Assembly: GCA_012033105.1 (NCBI GenBank)
Contig: JAAUPN010000013.1
Span: 1 to 34,808 of the forward strand
Length of the DNA stretch: 34,808 nucleotides
Origin: Coleofasciculaceae cyanobacterium RL_1_1
GTDB taxonomy: Bacteria; Cyanobacteriota; Cyanobacteriia; Cyanobacteriales; Geitlerinemataceae
Reading direction: 5' to 3'
In this document: piece by piece, positions 1 through 10,692 of the stretch
How the letters are laid out: each line of letters begins with the position of its first letter
Numbering within the stretch: the first letter of the stretch is position 1
Notes under the pieces: generated by a model
What the model saw: only the letters and a program-made list of their open reading frames with translations
Databases searched by the model: none
What the model was told of the DNA's origin: nothing
Position numbers and translations under genes: made by a program

Positions 1-120
1 GTCGCCCGCAACTTTGCCCTGAATCTGTATCGTTCGGATGGCTTTCAAAACATGGCGCAGGCGGAGCGATACTGCAAGTATGGCCTGGAGACATTACAGC
101 GCCTCTTTAGAATGAAATAG
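1..120 (+). CDS. C-terminal end of a transposase (partial)
   Basis: The reading frame is open from the window edge to a TAG at 118-120 and encodes 39 residues with the motif ARNFALNLYRSDGF, followed by a basic tail ending in RLFRMK. An R-x-x-A-L-N-L segment followed by a short basic tail is typical of the extreme C-terminus of DDE transposases of the ISAs1/IS4-like type. Only this end is visible, so neither the catalytic residues nor the family can be confirmed. No clear terminal inverted repeat was recognised in the 250 bases downstream. Confidence 0.4.
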   Translation, partial: VARNFALNLYRSDGFQNMAQAERYCKYGLETLQRLFRMK

Positions 121-448
121 CCCTGGATGCAGGGCTTCGGTTCAAGAATGATCGATCGGGCGGAAGAGTACGGCGATTAAGCGCCATACCTTCTGATCGC
201 TGTGAATGCCTCGACTCACGTTGATTCAGGACATCAGCCCAACTGGGTCAATGGTTTACTGGGTGTATTCGCTACTGTACGGCGATCTGGTTCTGGCCGT
301 ACGATCGTTATATACCGTTTGGGGAAACTCTAACCCACTGGAGAACGTCACGACAATCCGTTAGGATGAATTGCTAAGTTTAACGATCGCCCTTATTTCT
401 GCCGTTCGCTTCGATTCTTCTCGCTTAACTTTTTTTCAGCTTCACACC

Positions 449-1690
449 ATGTCTCTCAGCCACTCAGCCAAAGACAATACGTCCGCCGATCGCCGATCGT
501 ATCGCCCCAAGCTCGATCTACGTTATGTCACGTCCCTGGGCTGCATTGGCTTGCTAGGAGGGGGTGCTGTCTTTGCGCAAGTCGGTATCGACCCGCTGGA
601 AAAATCACGTCCGAGCAGTGAGCCGACGGTGAGTGCTCCGGCGTTGGATCGATCGAGTCCTGATCTCAATGGCGTTCCGGCAGAGGTAATTTTTGATGCA
701 CCGGAGCCGATCGCCGATCCGGTTTATCTTGAGCCTGCAACGCCGCTACCATCCGTACTCGACGACCTACCGGCTCCAAGCGAACCCGCCTACACTCACA
801 GCTACATCGACGACACCGACTACAGCCTCGGCGCAACCGAGATCGCACCCGATCGCAACGCCACGATCGTTCTCGAAGAGCGTAATACGGGCTGCTCTTC
901 GTCCCTTGCTCCAGGTCAAACCTTATCGAATGGAGTATGCGCCAACGCGGTTTTTGGGAGTAACCCGAGCGGTTCGAGTGATTCGTCAACGCCCTATGCT
1001 GCAAACTCTACCAACAGCGCCCCCCGATCCTCCGGTGCGACCGGGGCGACCGGGGCAACCTACGCAACCGGCGCGACGATCTATCCGATGAATCTGAGCG
1101 ATCGCAGTAGCAGTTTTGATCCCTATGCGGCGGCGGGTCTGAGCTACGCCCAACTTGAAGCGCAGGTGACGCGCAATATTGCAACGATGCCCTTTGGGCG
1201 GATTGGCAACGGCGATCGCGGCCTGATCTTCCCGGTCTCAGTTCCAGCGCCGATCTCGTCATTCTTCGGCTTCCGGATGCACCCGATCGCCCAAACCCAA
1301 CGCCTCCACACGGGAACTGACATCGCCGCACCCTACGGCACACCCGTACTCGCGGCCTTCTCCGGCAAAGTTACCGAGTCCTCGGATCTGGGCGGCTACG
1401 GTTTAACCGTCGTGTTGTCGCACAATGAAGGCACGTCGGAAACGCTCTACGCTCACCTGTCGGAGTTGTTGGTGAGTGTCGGTGATGAAGTGAAGCAGGG
1501 CAATCCGATCGGGCGTGTGGGTAGCACGGGTTTTTCGACCGGGCCGCACTTGCACTTTGAGGTGAAGCAAATGACGGATATGGGTTGGGTGTATCTCGAT
1601 GCGAACCGTCAGCTTGAGGTGGCGCTGGAGCGGTTGATCGATTCGTCGCAGTTGGCGCAGTTGCCGCGTCGCGATCGTGGTTCGCTGTAG
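449..1690 (+). CDS. M23 (LytM-type) peptidoglycan endopeptidase, exported
   Basis: This is a 413-residue predicted zinc metallopeptidase that would cleave peptidoglycan cross-links or glycine-containing peptides in the periplasm. A hydrophobic stretch at residues 27-43 (ending near VFAQV) looks like a signal or anchor segment. A long Pro/Ser/Thr-rich region with a short Gly-Ala-Thr repeat around residue 220 acts as a linker. The LytM core is C-terminal: H287 and D291 in LHTGTD supply the first two zinc ligands and H367-x-H369 in PHLHFEV supplies the rest, so the site looks intact. The frame is open further upstream to a TTG at 371. I chose the ATG at 449 because the residues before it do not fit an N-terminus and the basic, hydrophobic export region follows it. 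Known members act in cell separation or wall remodelling; that role is inferred. Confidence 0.85.
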   Translation: MSLSHSAKDNTSADRRSYRPKLDLRYVTSLGCIGLLGGGAVFAQVGIDPLEKSRPSSEPTVSAPALDRSSPDLNGVPAEVIFDAPEPIADPVYLEPATPLPSVLDDLPAPSEPAYTHSYIDDTDYSLGATEIAPDRNATIVLEERNTGCSSSLAPGQTLSNGVCANAVFGSNPSGSSDSSTPYAANSTNSAPRSSGATGATGATYATGATIYPMNLSDRSSSFDPYAAAGLSYAQLEAQVTRNIATMPFGRIGNGDRGLIFPVSVPAPISSFFGFRMHPIAQTQRLHTGTDIAAPYGTPVLAAFSGKVTESSDLGGYGLTVVLSHNEGTSETLYAHLSELLVSVGDEVKQGNPIGRVGSTGFSTGPHLHFEVKQMTDMGWVYLDANRQLEVALERLIDSSQLAQLPRRDRGSL

Positions 1691-1750
1691 AGTTCAAGTA
1701 GTTCAAGTAACTTAGACCCATTCGACGCCCTGGAGTTATTGAAGTGTCTT

Positions 1751-1789
1751 GTTCTGGTCGTTCTCATTCGCTATGGGAGCGATCAGAAC
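1751..1789 (+). terminator. Strong hairpin after the M23 gene, possible terminator
   Basis: A 15-bp stem (1751-1765 with 1775-1789, including several G-U pairs when read as plus-strand RNA) closes a 9-nt loop about 60 bases after the M23 stop codon. No U-tract follows, so it could be a rho-independent-like terminator, an mRNA 3' stabiliser or a repeat remnant. Confidence 0.3.
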
Positions 1790-1871
1790 TGTTAGATCCG
1801 GTTTCGAGTTGGGCTATGGTGAGTTGAATCAAAAACGAAACACCTGACTCTGTTCTGATTTCCCAAAAACC

Positions 1872-1893
1872 GCGTTTCGACTCTGCTCAACGC
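1872..1893. repeat. Short dispersed palindromic repeat (copy 1)
   Basis: The sequence is GCGTT, then TCGACTCTGCTC, then AACGC: a 5-bp palindromic stem around a core that reappears at 14735-14756 with compensatory stem bases (GCACT/AGTGC). The conserved core with co-varying stem marks a small dispersed repeat of a type common in bacterial intergenic DNA. Confidence 0.45.
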
Positions 1894-1972
1894 TTTCAAG
1901 ATGTTCTAGATATGATTGTATTGACGATAGTTTGCGGCCTGGGAGCAGAGGGGCAGGGGAGATTTTTGGAGA

Positions 1973-2575
1973 TTAAGCGGATTCGCTTTCTGGGGTGAGG
2001 GTTAAACGGCGGTAGATTTGTTCGATCGCAAAGCTCAAGTTAATGCTTTGAAGTTCAATGGTGTCGCCTGCTTGATAGTTGAGGATCACCCAGTCGCCTG
2101 CTTCGGTTTTGTGATACAAGTCTATTTCGATGCTGGTAGAACTGACTAATAAATAGTCGATCAGTTTTGGGTTACGGCGATACATGCGAAATTTGCCGCC
2201 TCGATCGTAGGCTTCTGTACTTTTGGATAGAACCTCAAGGATCAGGCAAGGATAAGTAATATATCGGGTGGTGAGTTTGTCGCGATCGTCATAGGTGACG
2301 CTCGCATCGGGGTAGGTGTAGTTATCTGTATTAACAATTTTAATTCGCAGGTCTGAGGTTGCAGTTTCGCAGCTACTTTCTTCGAGATGATTACTGAATA
2401 ATGTGATCAATTTTGCAGCGATTAAGCTATGGTTTTTACTGCCGCTGCTCATGGCTTCGATGCCGATCGGATAAACACGACCGTTGATCAGTTCGTATTT
2501 TTCGAGTTGTTGTTCTTCCCAAGCAAAGTATTCTTCAGGGGTAAGATGTGGGGTGTTGTCTTGTGCCACAGTCAT
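1973..2575 (-). CDS. Uma2 family (DUF820) PD-(D/E)xK nuclease-like protein
   Basis: This 200-residue protein has the typical length and layout of the Uma2 family, which is greatly expanded in cyanobacteria and is predicted to be a restriction-endonuclease-fold nuclease of unknown target. The N-terminus carries LTPEEYFAWEE and YELINGRVYPI. The putative active-site residues are D90 in YTYPDAS, E114 in LILEVLS and K128 in YDRGGKF, so the site appears intact. The ATG at 2573-2575 is preceded by a GAGGTG ribosome-binding site. The gene is codirectional with the fused DarT-DarG gene upstream of it, with a 208-base gap and no overlap, so an operon is not demonstrated. Biological function is unknown. 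Confidence 0.85.
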   Translation of the reverse strand: MTVAQDNTPHLTPEEYFAWEEQQLEKYELINGRVYPIGIEAMSSGSKNHSLIAAKLITLFSNHLEESSCETATSDLRIKIVNTDNYTYPDASVTYDDRDKLTTRYITYPCLILEVLSKSTEAYDRGGKFRMYRRNPKLIDYLLVSSTSIEIDLYHKTEAGDWVILNYQAGDTIELQSINLSFAIEQIYRRLTLTPESESA

Positions 2576-2783
2576 TGTCTGTCACCTCTGTTTTTCGTTG
2601 TTTGGGACGAGTGTAAATTGATTTTTTTGGTAGTAGGCTCTTTTAACTTCTCTGCTTGCTCTAGGCACAGTGAGATATGGTATACGTACGTTTTTGAATT
2701 AATGTCAAATCTATTACTAATGCCTCCCTCGTTGCCATGCTCTGCGTAGGAACGATAGAAAACCAAGAATCCCCTCTCATTCC

Positions 2784-4226
2784 TTACGGCAATAAAAATT
2801 GAAGAGTTAAAAACTCTTCTGGAACTTCCTGATCTGCTGGCAAATAAATAGGAGTCAGAATCTTCATTTGTGATAAATAATGACACATCAGAGGGCCAAC
2901 TTGCTCCCAACTCAATCCACCTAAGCCACAACCAAGAGCTGGCATTGCTAGAGATTTAATATCCAAACGTTGATAGTTTTGGAGTAGCCATTGTAAACCT
3001 TTCTCAATATCCTCTAGACTAGACTTATTTCTCCAATGATTTTTGGTCGGAAATAACAAAAACCAAGTCTGGGACAACTCTTGGTCTGATGGTAACTCCT
3101 CATCACATAAATCGTAAAATGTTGAAGACTCACGAGTGTATAAGTAAGGTTTTCCTGGTCTTATTTGGCCTGTTCGACACAAATCCTGATACGCTACATA
3201 AACATCTGGGAATCTATATTTTGCTGTTGAAGCTAACCCTTTACCCATCACTCCGACACAGTTAACACTAATGGTTAAAGTCTGGACGCGGGCAAAAAAC
3301 ATATCACCCTTGGCAACCCAAAGGTTGTCTGGAATAATTTTTTTTGCCCAATCTGGTTGAAAAAATCTTTTAGGTTCAATGGCAATAGGTAGCTTTTCAC
3401 TAAGTAACTGAGGATATTTCTCGCCAAATCGTGACTGTATTTCACGTCGCACCGCTGGCTTAGACACGTATATTCCCTGAATAAAAGTGGGGAGAATTTT
3501 TTGAGGGACGAGACATTCTGCCATTAATTTTCGCTTACTTCCATCATCTTTCTTCCACCAATCGATGTCTGTGTTTTCTCTGATAGCTTTCAAAAGCTTA
3601 TTTTGTTCTGTTCGTTGCATTAAACTGAATGGATAAATTTTGCTTTCTAAGCTTGCAGCATTACCCATTGAAATATAGATTCCTTTTTTATCTAAAATAT
3701 TTCGCTTCAATGACAATATGACAATTTCTGACTCACGTCCTTTTGCTGTTAGGGAATACAGCATGGCATTACGTGGCTGAAAGTAGAGATTTGCAAACTC
3801 CCAGAGAGATTTCTTGTCAATTCTTCTATCTTTTCGCCGATCAATAATCTGAGAGTTATAAATGATTGCAGGTTCTAGTCCTTCAGCTTCAATTTGAGAA
3901 TGAGACAAGATACCTTGATTTAAAATAGAACCAAGATTTTCAATGTGGGTAATATAGTAAAGCCCTTCAATACCTCTAGCCATTATGTCTCCATCATCAT
4001 TCGTAGCTAGAGTAGCAGCATTTGGCAATAGAGTTGGACGATCAGACTCAATTCCTTTATCAATTAAATAATTTATGAATAAATCCAAAGACTCTTGCTG
4101 ATCTAGCAATAAAGCAAGATCTCGTATTACGTCCGCAAATACTTCAGGAACTCGTACCGTCACAGTTGGCCGATGAATCCATTTTGATTTAGCGCCACTA
4201 TTGGGGCGCTTACCACCTCGAGACAC
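2784..4226 (-). CDS. DarT-DarG fusion: DNA ADP-ribosyltransferase toxin joined to macrodomain antitoxin
   Basis: This 480-residue protein (numbered from GTG at 4226) has three parts. Residues 1-65 start SRGGKRPNSGAKSKW and continue to a VTVRVPE strand and helices, resembling small cyanobacterial or phage DNA-binding N-termini. Residues ~85-265 match DarT (DUF4433): LYYITHIENL with H94, YFQPRNAMLY with R152, and KLMAECLVP with the probable catalytic E237. Residues ~305-480 are a DarG-type macrodomain: KGD at 306-308, VNCVGVMGKGLA at 321-332 and PALGCGLGGLSW at 429-440. DarT ADP-ribosylates thymidine in single-stranded DNA and DarG removes the modification; normally they are two adjacent genes. 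The DarG C-terminal domain appears absent. The start is uncertain: the frame extends to a TTG at 4262 without an ATG, and the first in-frame ATG encodes M82 at the start of the DarT domain. The gene is clearly AT-richer than its neighbours, suggesting horizontal transfer. Confidence 0.85.
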   Translation of the reverse strand: MSRGGKRPNSGAKSKWIHRPTVTVRVPEVFADVIRDLALLLDQQESLDLFINYLIDKGIESDRPTLLPNAATLATNDDGDIMARGIEGLYYITHIENLGSILNQGILSHSQIEAEGLEPAIIYNSQIIDRRKDRRIDKKSLWEFANLYFQPRNAMLYSLTAKGRESEIVILSLKRNILDKKGIYISMGNAASLESKIYPFSLMQRTEQNKLLKAIRENTDIDWWKKDDGSKRKLMAECLVPQKILPTFIQGIYVSKPAVRREIQSRFGEKYPQLLSEKLPIAIEPKRFFQPDWAKKIIPDNLWVAKGDMFFARVQTLTISVNCVGVMGKGLASTAKYRFPDVYVAYQDLCRTGQIRPGKPYLYTRESSTFYDLCDEELPSDQELSQTWFLLFPTKNHWRNKSSLEDIEKGLQWLLQNYQRLDIKSLAMPALGCGLGGLSWEQVGPLMCHYLSQMKILTPIYLPADQEVPEEFLTLQFLLP

Positions 4227-4612
4227 AGAAATACCTAGTTTTCTTAAATTTGAAACATACAAGTTTGAAAATGTTTCAAGTTCATACTAGCATGATTGCC
4301 AAATCGGTAGAGCATGTTTGAGTTAACTTGAGTTCGGTGTAAGAAAGTTCGCTCAAGCAACGGTAAGCTACAGGCTCTGGCGAATACAAAGAGCAATGAC
4401 TTTCGGCAAACTGCTTGTATTCTCAGTAAATCGAGCCAACTTCTAGAACGACCACATACCCTTGCTTCAAGCAGCTAGCCAAGAATGATAATTTGGTAAG
4501 GGTCTGTTGCAGGATTGGCGTATGAGCTAGACAATGATCGCCTTTCACAACCGCAACGCACCGCCGACCAGCGGCTGTGGTACGTTACGGTTTGACCTTA
4601 AGCAGTTAGCAC
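4227..4612. other. Intergenic region upstream of the darT-darG fusion and downstream of eno
   Basis: I see no gene here. It holds the upstream region of the fusion gene and the 3' flank of eno, which both lie on the minus strand. At about 4500-4530, GGGTCTGTTGCAGGATTGGC resembles the terminal repeat of IS6-family elements (consensus near GGTTCTGTTGCAAAG), but no partner end or transposase is present. No convincing eno terminator was found. Confidence 0.4.
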
Positions 4613-6311
<1,699 letters not shown>

Positions 6312-6515
6312 CGGACTTTTAGTCCGCACCTTGCCTCTACTTTGTTAGGATATACTAAGTCGCCGGGGGATACTCGGAGACTCAAAACGAACGTGGTGGG
6401 CGCATCAGACTAGCTTGCTAGCCATGCCCGTTGAAGCGTTAAGCCACAAAGTAGAGCAGCAGTCTAGCCTGTTCGCCTAGCTTTAGAATCCTCGGACTTA
6501 AAGTCTGGGGAGCAT
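6312..6515 (+). mobile_element. Structured IS200/IS605-like right-end relic (possible omega-RNA scar)
   Basis: Several nested inverted repeats occupy this gene-free stretch: CGGACT/AGTCCG at 6312-6326; an 11-bp perfect long-range pair CTCTACTTTGT (6335-6345) with ACAAAGTAGAG (6446-6456); and a terminal hairpin CCTCGGACTT/AAGTCTGGGG at 6490-6510 followed by AGCATGTCAA. A TTTAGAATCC-hairpin-GGGGAGCATGTCAA arrangement is what I associate with right ends of cyanobacterial IS605/TnpB elements, where the 3' end also encodes the guide-type omega RNA. No tnpA or tnpB is present. It ends about 35 bases before the response regulator gene, so it could instead serve as that gene's leader. Confidence 0.4.
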
Positions 6516-6549
6516 GTCAACGTCCTAATGTTCGCGGAAATGCGAGATC

Positions 6550-7248
6550 GTGACAGAAATAACCAAGACTTTACTTTTAGTGGATGATGAGCCGAGTTTG
6601 CGTGCGGCGGTCGAGGCGTATCTGAGCGATTCGGGTTTTAAGGTTGAGACGGCGGCCAATGGTCAGGAGGGGTTAGAGAAGTTACAGACGATGATTCCCG
6701 ACCTGGTGATCACGGATGTGATGATGCCGGAGGTGGATGGTTATCAGTTGTTGGCGCAGATGCGCGAAGATCCGCGTCTAAAAAGTATTCCGGTGGTTTT
6801 TCTGACGGCGCGGGGCATGAAGTCCGATCGCATCCAAGGCTACCAGGCGCGATGCGATGCCTACCTCTCGAAACCGTTTGATCCCGAGGAGCTGGTGGCG
6901 ATCGTCGAAAATCTGCTCGATCGGCGCAGTGCTGCGACATCATTTGATGTGAGTGATCCGCCGGATATCGCCACCCTCGCCCGCCAGATCCAAGAAATCA
7001 AAGACATCTTGACCCATCAGGGAACGACAACGCCGAAAATTACGCCGGTCGATATCGACTTTACGCCGCGTGAGCAAAGCGTGCTGGTGTTAGTGGCTCA
7101 GGGCTTGATGAACAAAGAAATCGCCAGTCAGCTCGATACGAGTGTGCGTAACGTGGAGAAATACGTCAGCCGCTTGTTTAACAAAACCGGAACCAATAGC
7201 CGAACGGAACTGGTGCGCTATGCCCTTGAACATGGCCTTGCGACGTAA
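6550..7248 (+). CDS. Response regulator, receiver plus LuxR-type HTH (Ycf29-like)
   Basis: This 232-residue cytosolic protein has a receiver domain at residues ~7-120 and a LuxR/NarL-type DNA-binding domain at ~170-228. The receiver shows LLLVDDEP with the acidic pair D12/D13, the phosphoacceptor D56 in VITDVMMPEVDG, FLTARG with the conserved Thr, and YLSKPFD with the conserved Lys. The HTH shows FTPREQSVLVLVAQGL, NKEIASQL and VEKYVSRLF. The architecture and N-terminus resemble the cyanobacterial/plastid Ycf29 lineage. The start is GTG at 6550. No histidine kinase lies nearby, which is usual for this lineage. Target genes cannot be read from the sequence. Confidence 0.9.
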   Translation: MTEITKTLLLVDDEPSLRAAVEAYLSDSGFKVETAANGQEGLEKLQTMIPDLVITDVMMPEVDGYQLLAQMREDPRLKSIPVVFLTARGMKSDRIQGYQARCDAYLSKPFDPEELVAIVENLLDRRSAATSFDVSDPPDIATLARQIQEIKDILTHQGTTTPKITPVDIDFTPREQSVLVLVAQGLMNKEIASQLDTSVRNVEKYVSRLFNKTGTNSRTELVRYALEHGLAT

Positions 7249-7388
7249 GGGATCATGCGGGAATCTGTCGCGGATCATCCACAGATCATGCCTCGATCGA
7301 TCGGGTCTCCCTCGTTGACCTCTTGCCCAGAGCGCAAACTCTGAGCGACACTAACGGGACGGCAGAGCGAATCGAGGCGGTCTAGACG

Positions 7389-9191
7389 ATGGCAGAAGAG
7401 CTGAATTTTGAAGGCTTAGAAGGACGTTTGCCGCCCCAAAATATTGAGGCGGAGGAGTCGATCCTGGGCGGGATTTTGCTTGATCCCGAGGCGATCGGGC
7501 GAATCGCCGAGTTGCTCCTACCCGATGCGTTTTACATCAGCAGTCACACGACGATCTATCACACCATGCTGTTTTTGCATGGTCAGGGGTTGCCGACGGA
7601 TTTGATTAGTGTGGCGTCGCGGCTGAGTGATTTGGGTCAGCTTCAGGTGATCGGCGGTCAGGCGAAGCTGGTGCAGTTGGTCGATCGCACGGTGTCGGCG
7701 GTGAATATCGATCGTTACGCGGCGCTGGTGATGGATAAGTATCTGCGGCGGCAGCTCATCCAGGCGGGACGCGAGATCGACGCGATGGGTTACGACACGG
7801 CGACGGATTTGGAGGTGGTGCTCGATCGGGCGGAGCAAAAGGTCTTTAACGTGACGCAAAAGCGGCCACAACAGGATCTCGTGCCGATTTATGAGACGTT
7901 GGTGGGGACGTTTGAGGATATCGAGGCGAAGCACGAGTCCCAGGCACAGCCGGGGATTTTGACGGACTTTTATGATTTTGATGCGATGACGGGCGGGTTA
8001 CAGCCGTCGGATTTGATCATCGTGGCGGGCAGGCCGTCGATGGGAAAAACAGCCGTCGCGTTAAACATCGCGCAAAATATCGCCAAAACCTACCGACTCC
8101 CGATCGCGATTTTCAGCCTAGAAATGTCCAAAGAGCAGCTCGTACAACGCTTGCTCTCCAGCGAAGCCGGAATCGAAGCCAATCGCCTCCGCGCCGGACG
8201 GGTCAGCCAAAACGAATGGGAACCGTTTAATAATGCGCTAACTTCGTTGTCGGAAATGCCGATTTTTATCGACGATACACCGAATATTGTGGTGAGTGAA
8301 ATTCGGTCTAAATGTCGTCGTCTCCAAGCCGAACAGGGACAGAGTTTAGGCTTGGTCTTGCTCGATTATTTGCAATTAATGGAAGGCGGCGGTGATAATC
8401 GAGTACAAGAATTATCACGAATTACGCGATCGCTCAAAGGCTTGGCGCGGGAATTAAACGTACCGGTCATTGCCCTTTCACAGCTCAGTCGTGGCGTCGA
8501 AGCGCGAACCAATAAACGCCCGATGATGTCCGATTTACGCGAGTCGGGCTGTTTAGCAGGCGATACGTTAGTGACCCTGACGAGTGGCGAGCGTGTACCC
8601 ATTCGTGATTTAGTTGATCGTGAAAATATTCAAGTTTGGGCGCTAGATGAGCAAGATTTAAAACTCAAACCGGCCTCCATTAGTCATGCATTCTCAACGG
8701 GAATCAAGCTGATTTACCGATTAACGACTCGTTTAGGACGAACGATCGACGCAACCGCAAATCACAAATTTCGAGTATTAGATGGCTGGGTTCGCTTAGA
8801 CGGATTGAAGGTTACTCAGAGTCTCGCAATTCCGAATGAGCATGATGTTGTTTGGGATGAGATTGCATCGATCGAACCCATCGGTGAAACGGATGTTTAC
8901 GATCTCACCGTTCCCGGTTTCCATAACTTTGTGGCAAACGACATTGTTGTCCACAACTCGATCGAACAGGATGCGGATTTAATTGTCATGCTCTACCGCG
9001 ACGAATACTACAACCCCGACACCCCCGATCGTGGCATCACCGAAATGATCATCGCCAAACACCGCAACGGCCCCACCGGTATCGTCAAACTTCTATTCGA
9101 GTCGCAATACACCCGTTTTCGCAACATGGCAGGCGGCTTCCAAGCCGGATCGCTCAACCCCAACCAACCAGGCCAACTCCCACCCATGTAG
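7389..9191 (+). CDS. dnaB: Replicative DNA helicase DnaB with in-frame intein
   Basis: The 600-residue precursor consists of a 464-residue DnaB interrupted by a 136-residue intein at residues 388-523. DnaB is the hexameric 5'-3' fork helicase. The N-terminal domain (QNIEAEESILGGILLDP) is followed by the RecA-like domain with Walker A GRPSMGKT at 214-221, Walker B VLLDYLQLM, and ALSQLSRGVEAR. The C-extein resumes with SIEQDADLIVMLYRDEYY and ends in a Pro-rich tail. The insertion splits SDLRESG from SIEQDADL, the conserved motif used by other cyanobacterial DnaB inteins. Splicing must occur for an active helicase because the insertion sits in the ATPase core. The start is ATG at 7389. No frameshift is seen. 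Confidence 0.97.
   Translation: MAEELNFEGLEGRLPPQNIEAEESILGGILLDPEAIGRIAELLLPDAFYISSHTTIYHTMLFLHGQGLPTDLISVASRLSDLGQLQVIGGQAKLVQLVDRTVSAVNIDRYAALVMDKYLRRQLIQAGREIDAMGYDTATDLEVVLDRAEQKVFNVTQKRPQQDLVPIYETLVGTFEDIEAKHESQAQPGILTDFYDFDAMTGGLQPSDLIIVAGRPSMGKTAVALNIAQNIAKTYRLPIAIFSLEMSKEQLVQRLLSSEAGIEANRLRAGRVSQNEWEPFNNALTSLSEMPIFIDDTPNIVVSEIRSKCRRLQAEQGQSLGLVLLDYLQLMEGGGDNRVQELSRITRSLKGLARELNVPVIALSQLSRGVEARTNKRPMMSDLRESGCLAGDTLVTLTSGERVPIRDLVDRENIQVWALDEQDLKLKPASISHAFSTGIKLIYRLTTRLGRTIDATANHKFRVLDGWVRLDGLKVTQSLAIPNEHDVVWDEIASIEPIGETDVYDLTVPGFHNFVANDIVVHNSIEQDADLIVMLYRDEYYNPDTPDRGITEMIIAKHRNGPTGIVKLLFESQYTRFRNMAGGFQAGSLNPNQPGQLPPM
8550..8957 (+). mobile_element. DnaB mini-intein (136 residues, no homing endonuclease)
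   Basis: The intein starts with Cys in CLAGDTLVTL (block A) and contains TANHKF (block B, with the T-x-x-H motif). It ends with VYDLTVPGFHNFVANDIVVHN-type blocks F and G, where the terminal His-Asn precedes a Ser of the C-extein. These residues fit standard class 1 splicing: Cys1 acyl shift, Ser+1 transesterification and Asn136 cyclisation. There is no DOD (LAGLIDADG) endonuclease between blocks B and F; only about 40 residues join them, so it cannot home by itself. Residues 80-110 are the likely site of endonuclease loss. Confidence 0.93.
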
Positions 9192-9299
9192 TTCAGACCA
9201 GTATCGAAAATGATCAGGTGAATCCAGAAATTCACCCGCGATCGCTCATCCCCATAGAGCCGCACTCCAAGTCGCACAGACAGACCCGTATTTTGCTAG

Positions 9300-10388
<1,089 letters not shown>

Positions 10389-10416
10389 GTAGATCAAGCT
10401 AATTAACGGATGCTAT

Positions 10417-10477
10417 ACGTAACCCAAGCTTCTAGCTTGTCTGCAACCCGGATGGTTGAGTTACGTGGTTTAAGTCG
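10417..10477 (+). repeat. Dispersed palindromic repeat, copy A
   Basis: This ~60-base sequence begins ACGTAACCCAAGCTTCTAGC and ends GGTTGAGTTACGTGG-TTTAAGTCG. Its reverse complement matches 14826-14885 closely, and it has internal inverted ends (ACGTAAC ... GTTACGT). Two copies in opposite orientation 4.4 kb apart mark it as a dispersed repeat rather than an ilvC-specific element. Confidence 0.6.
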
Positions 10478-10590
10478 CTTTAATTTTCTTGGGCTACTTA
10501 GGTCATTGGATCTATGACGGTGGCTGGCTACAAGCCTTGAGGCTGAAAACCAGTCAAGCGAATTCACTGAAAGTGAAATTGCAAGCGAGA

Positions 10591-10643
10591 GCGGGAGTGG
10601 TATTGATCATGAATTGATCAACACCGCTCCCGCCTCGTTTTTT
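10591..10643 (+). terminator. Rho-independent terminator after ilvC
   Basis: A 19-bp stem (10591-10609 with 10615-10633, one U-G pair and one mismatch) with a 5-base loop is followed by CTCG and a run of six T (10638-10643). It is 200 bases beyond the ilvC stop and points away from the minus-strand HEAT gene, so it may insulate the two convergent units. Confidence 0.75.
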
Positions 10644-10692
10644 GATTGATTTGAGCAATTTCGTTAGGTGATTTTGGTCAATTACTTGTCAA

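Noticed and set aside
1973-4226. Uma2 gene and DarT-DarG fusion as one defence operon
   Set aside because: They are codirectional, but 208 bases apart, differ in base composition, and Uma2 genes are scattered singly in cyanobacteria; no evidence of coupling.
4500-4530. IS6-family insertion sequence end
   Set aside because: Only one end-like sequence with imperfect identity, no transposase and no partner end; mentioned as context but not called as an element.
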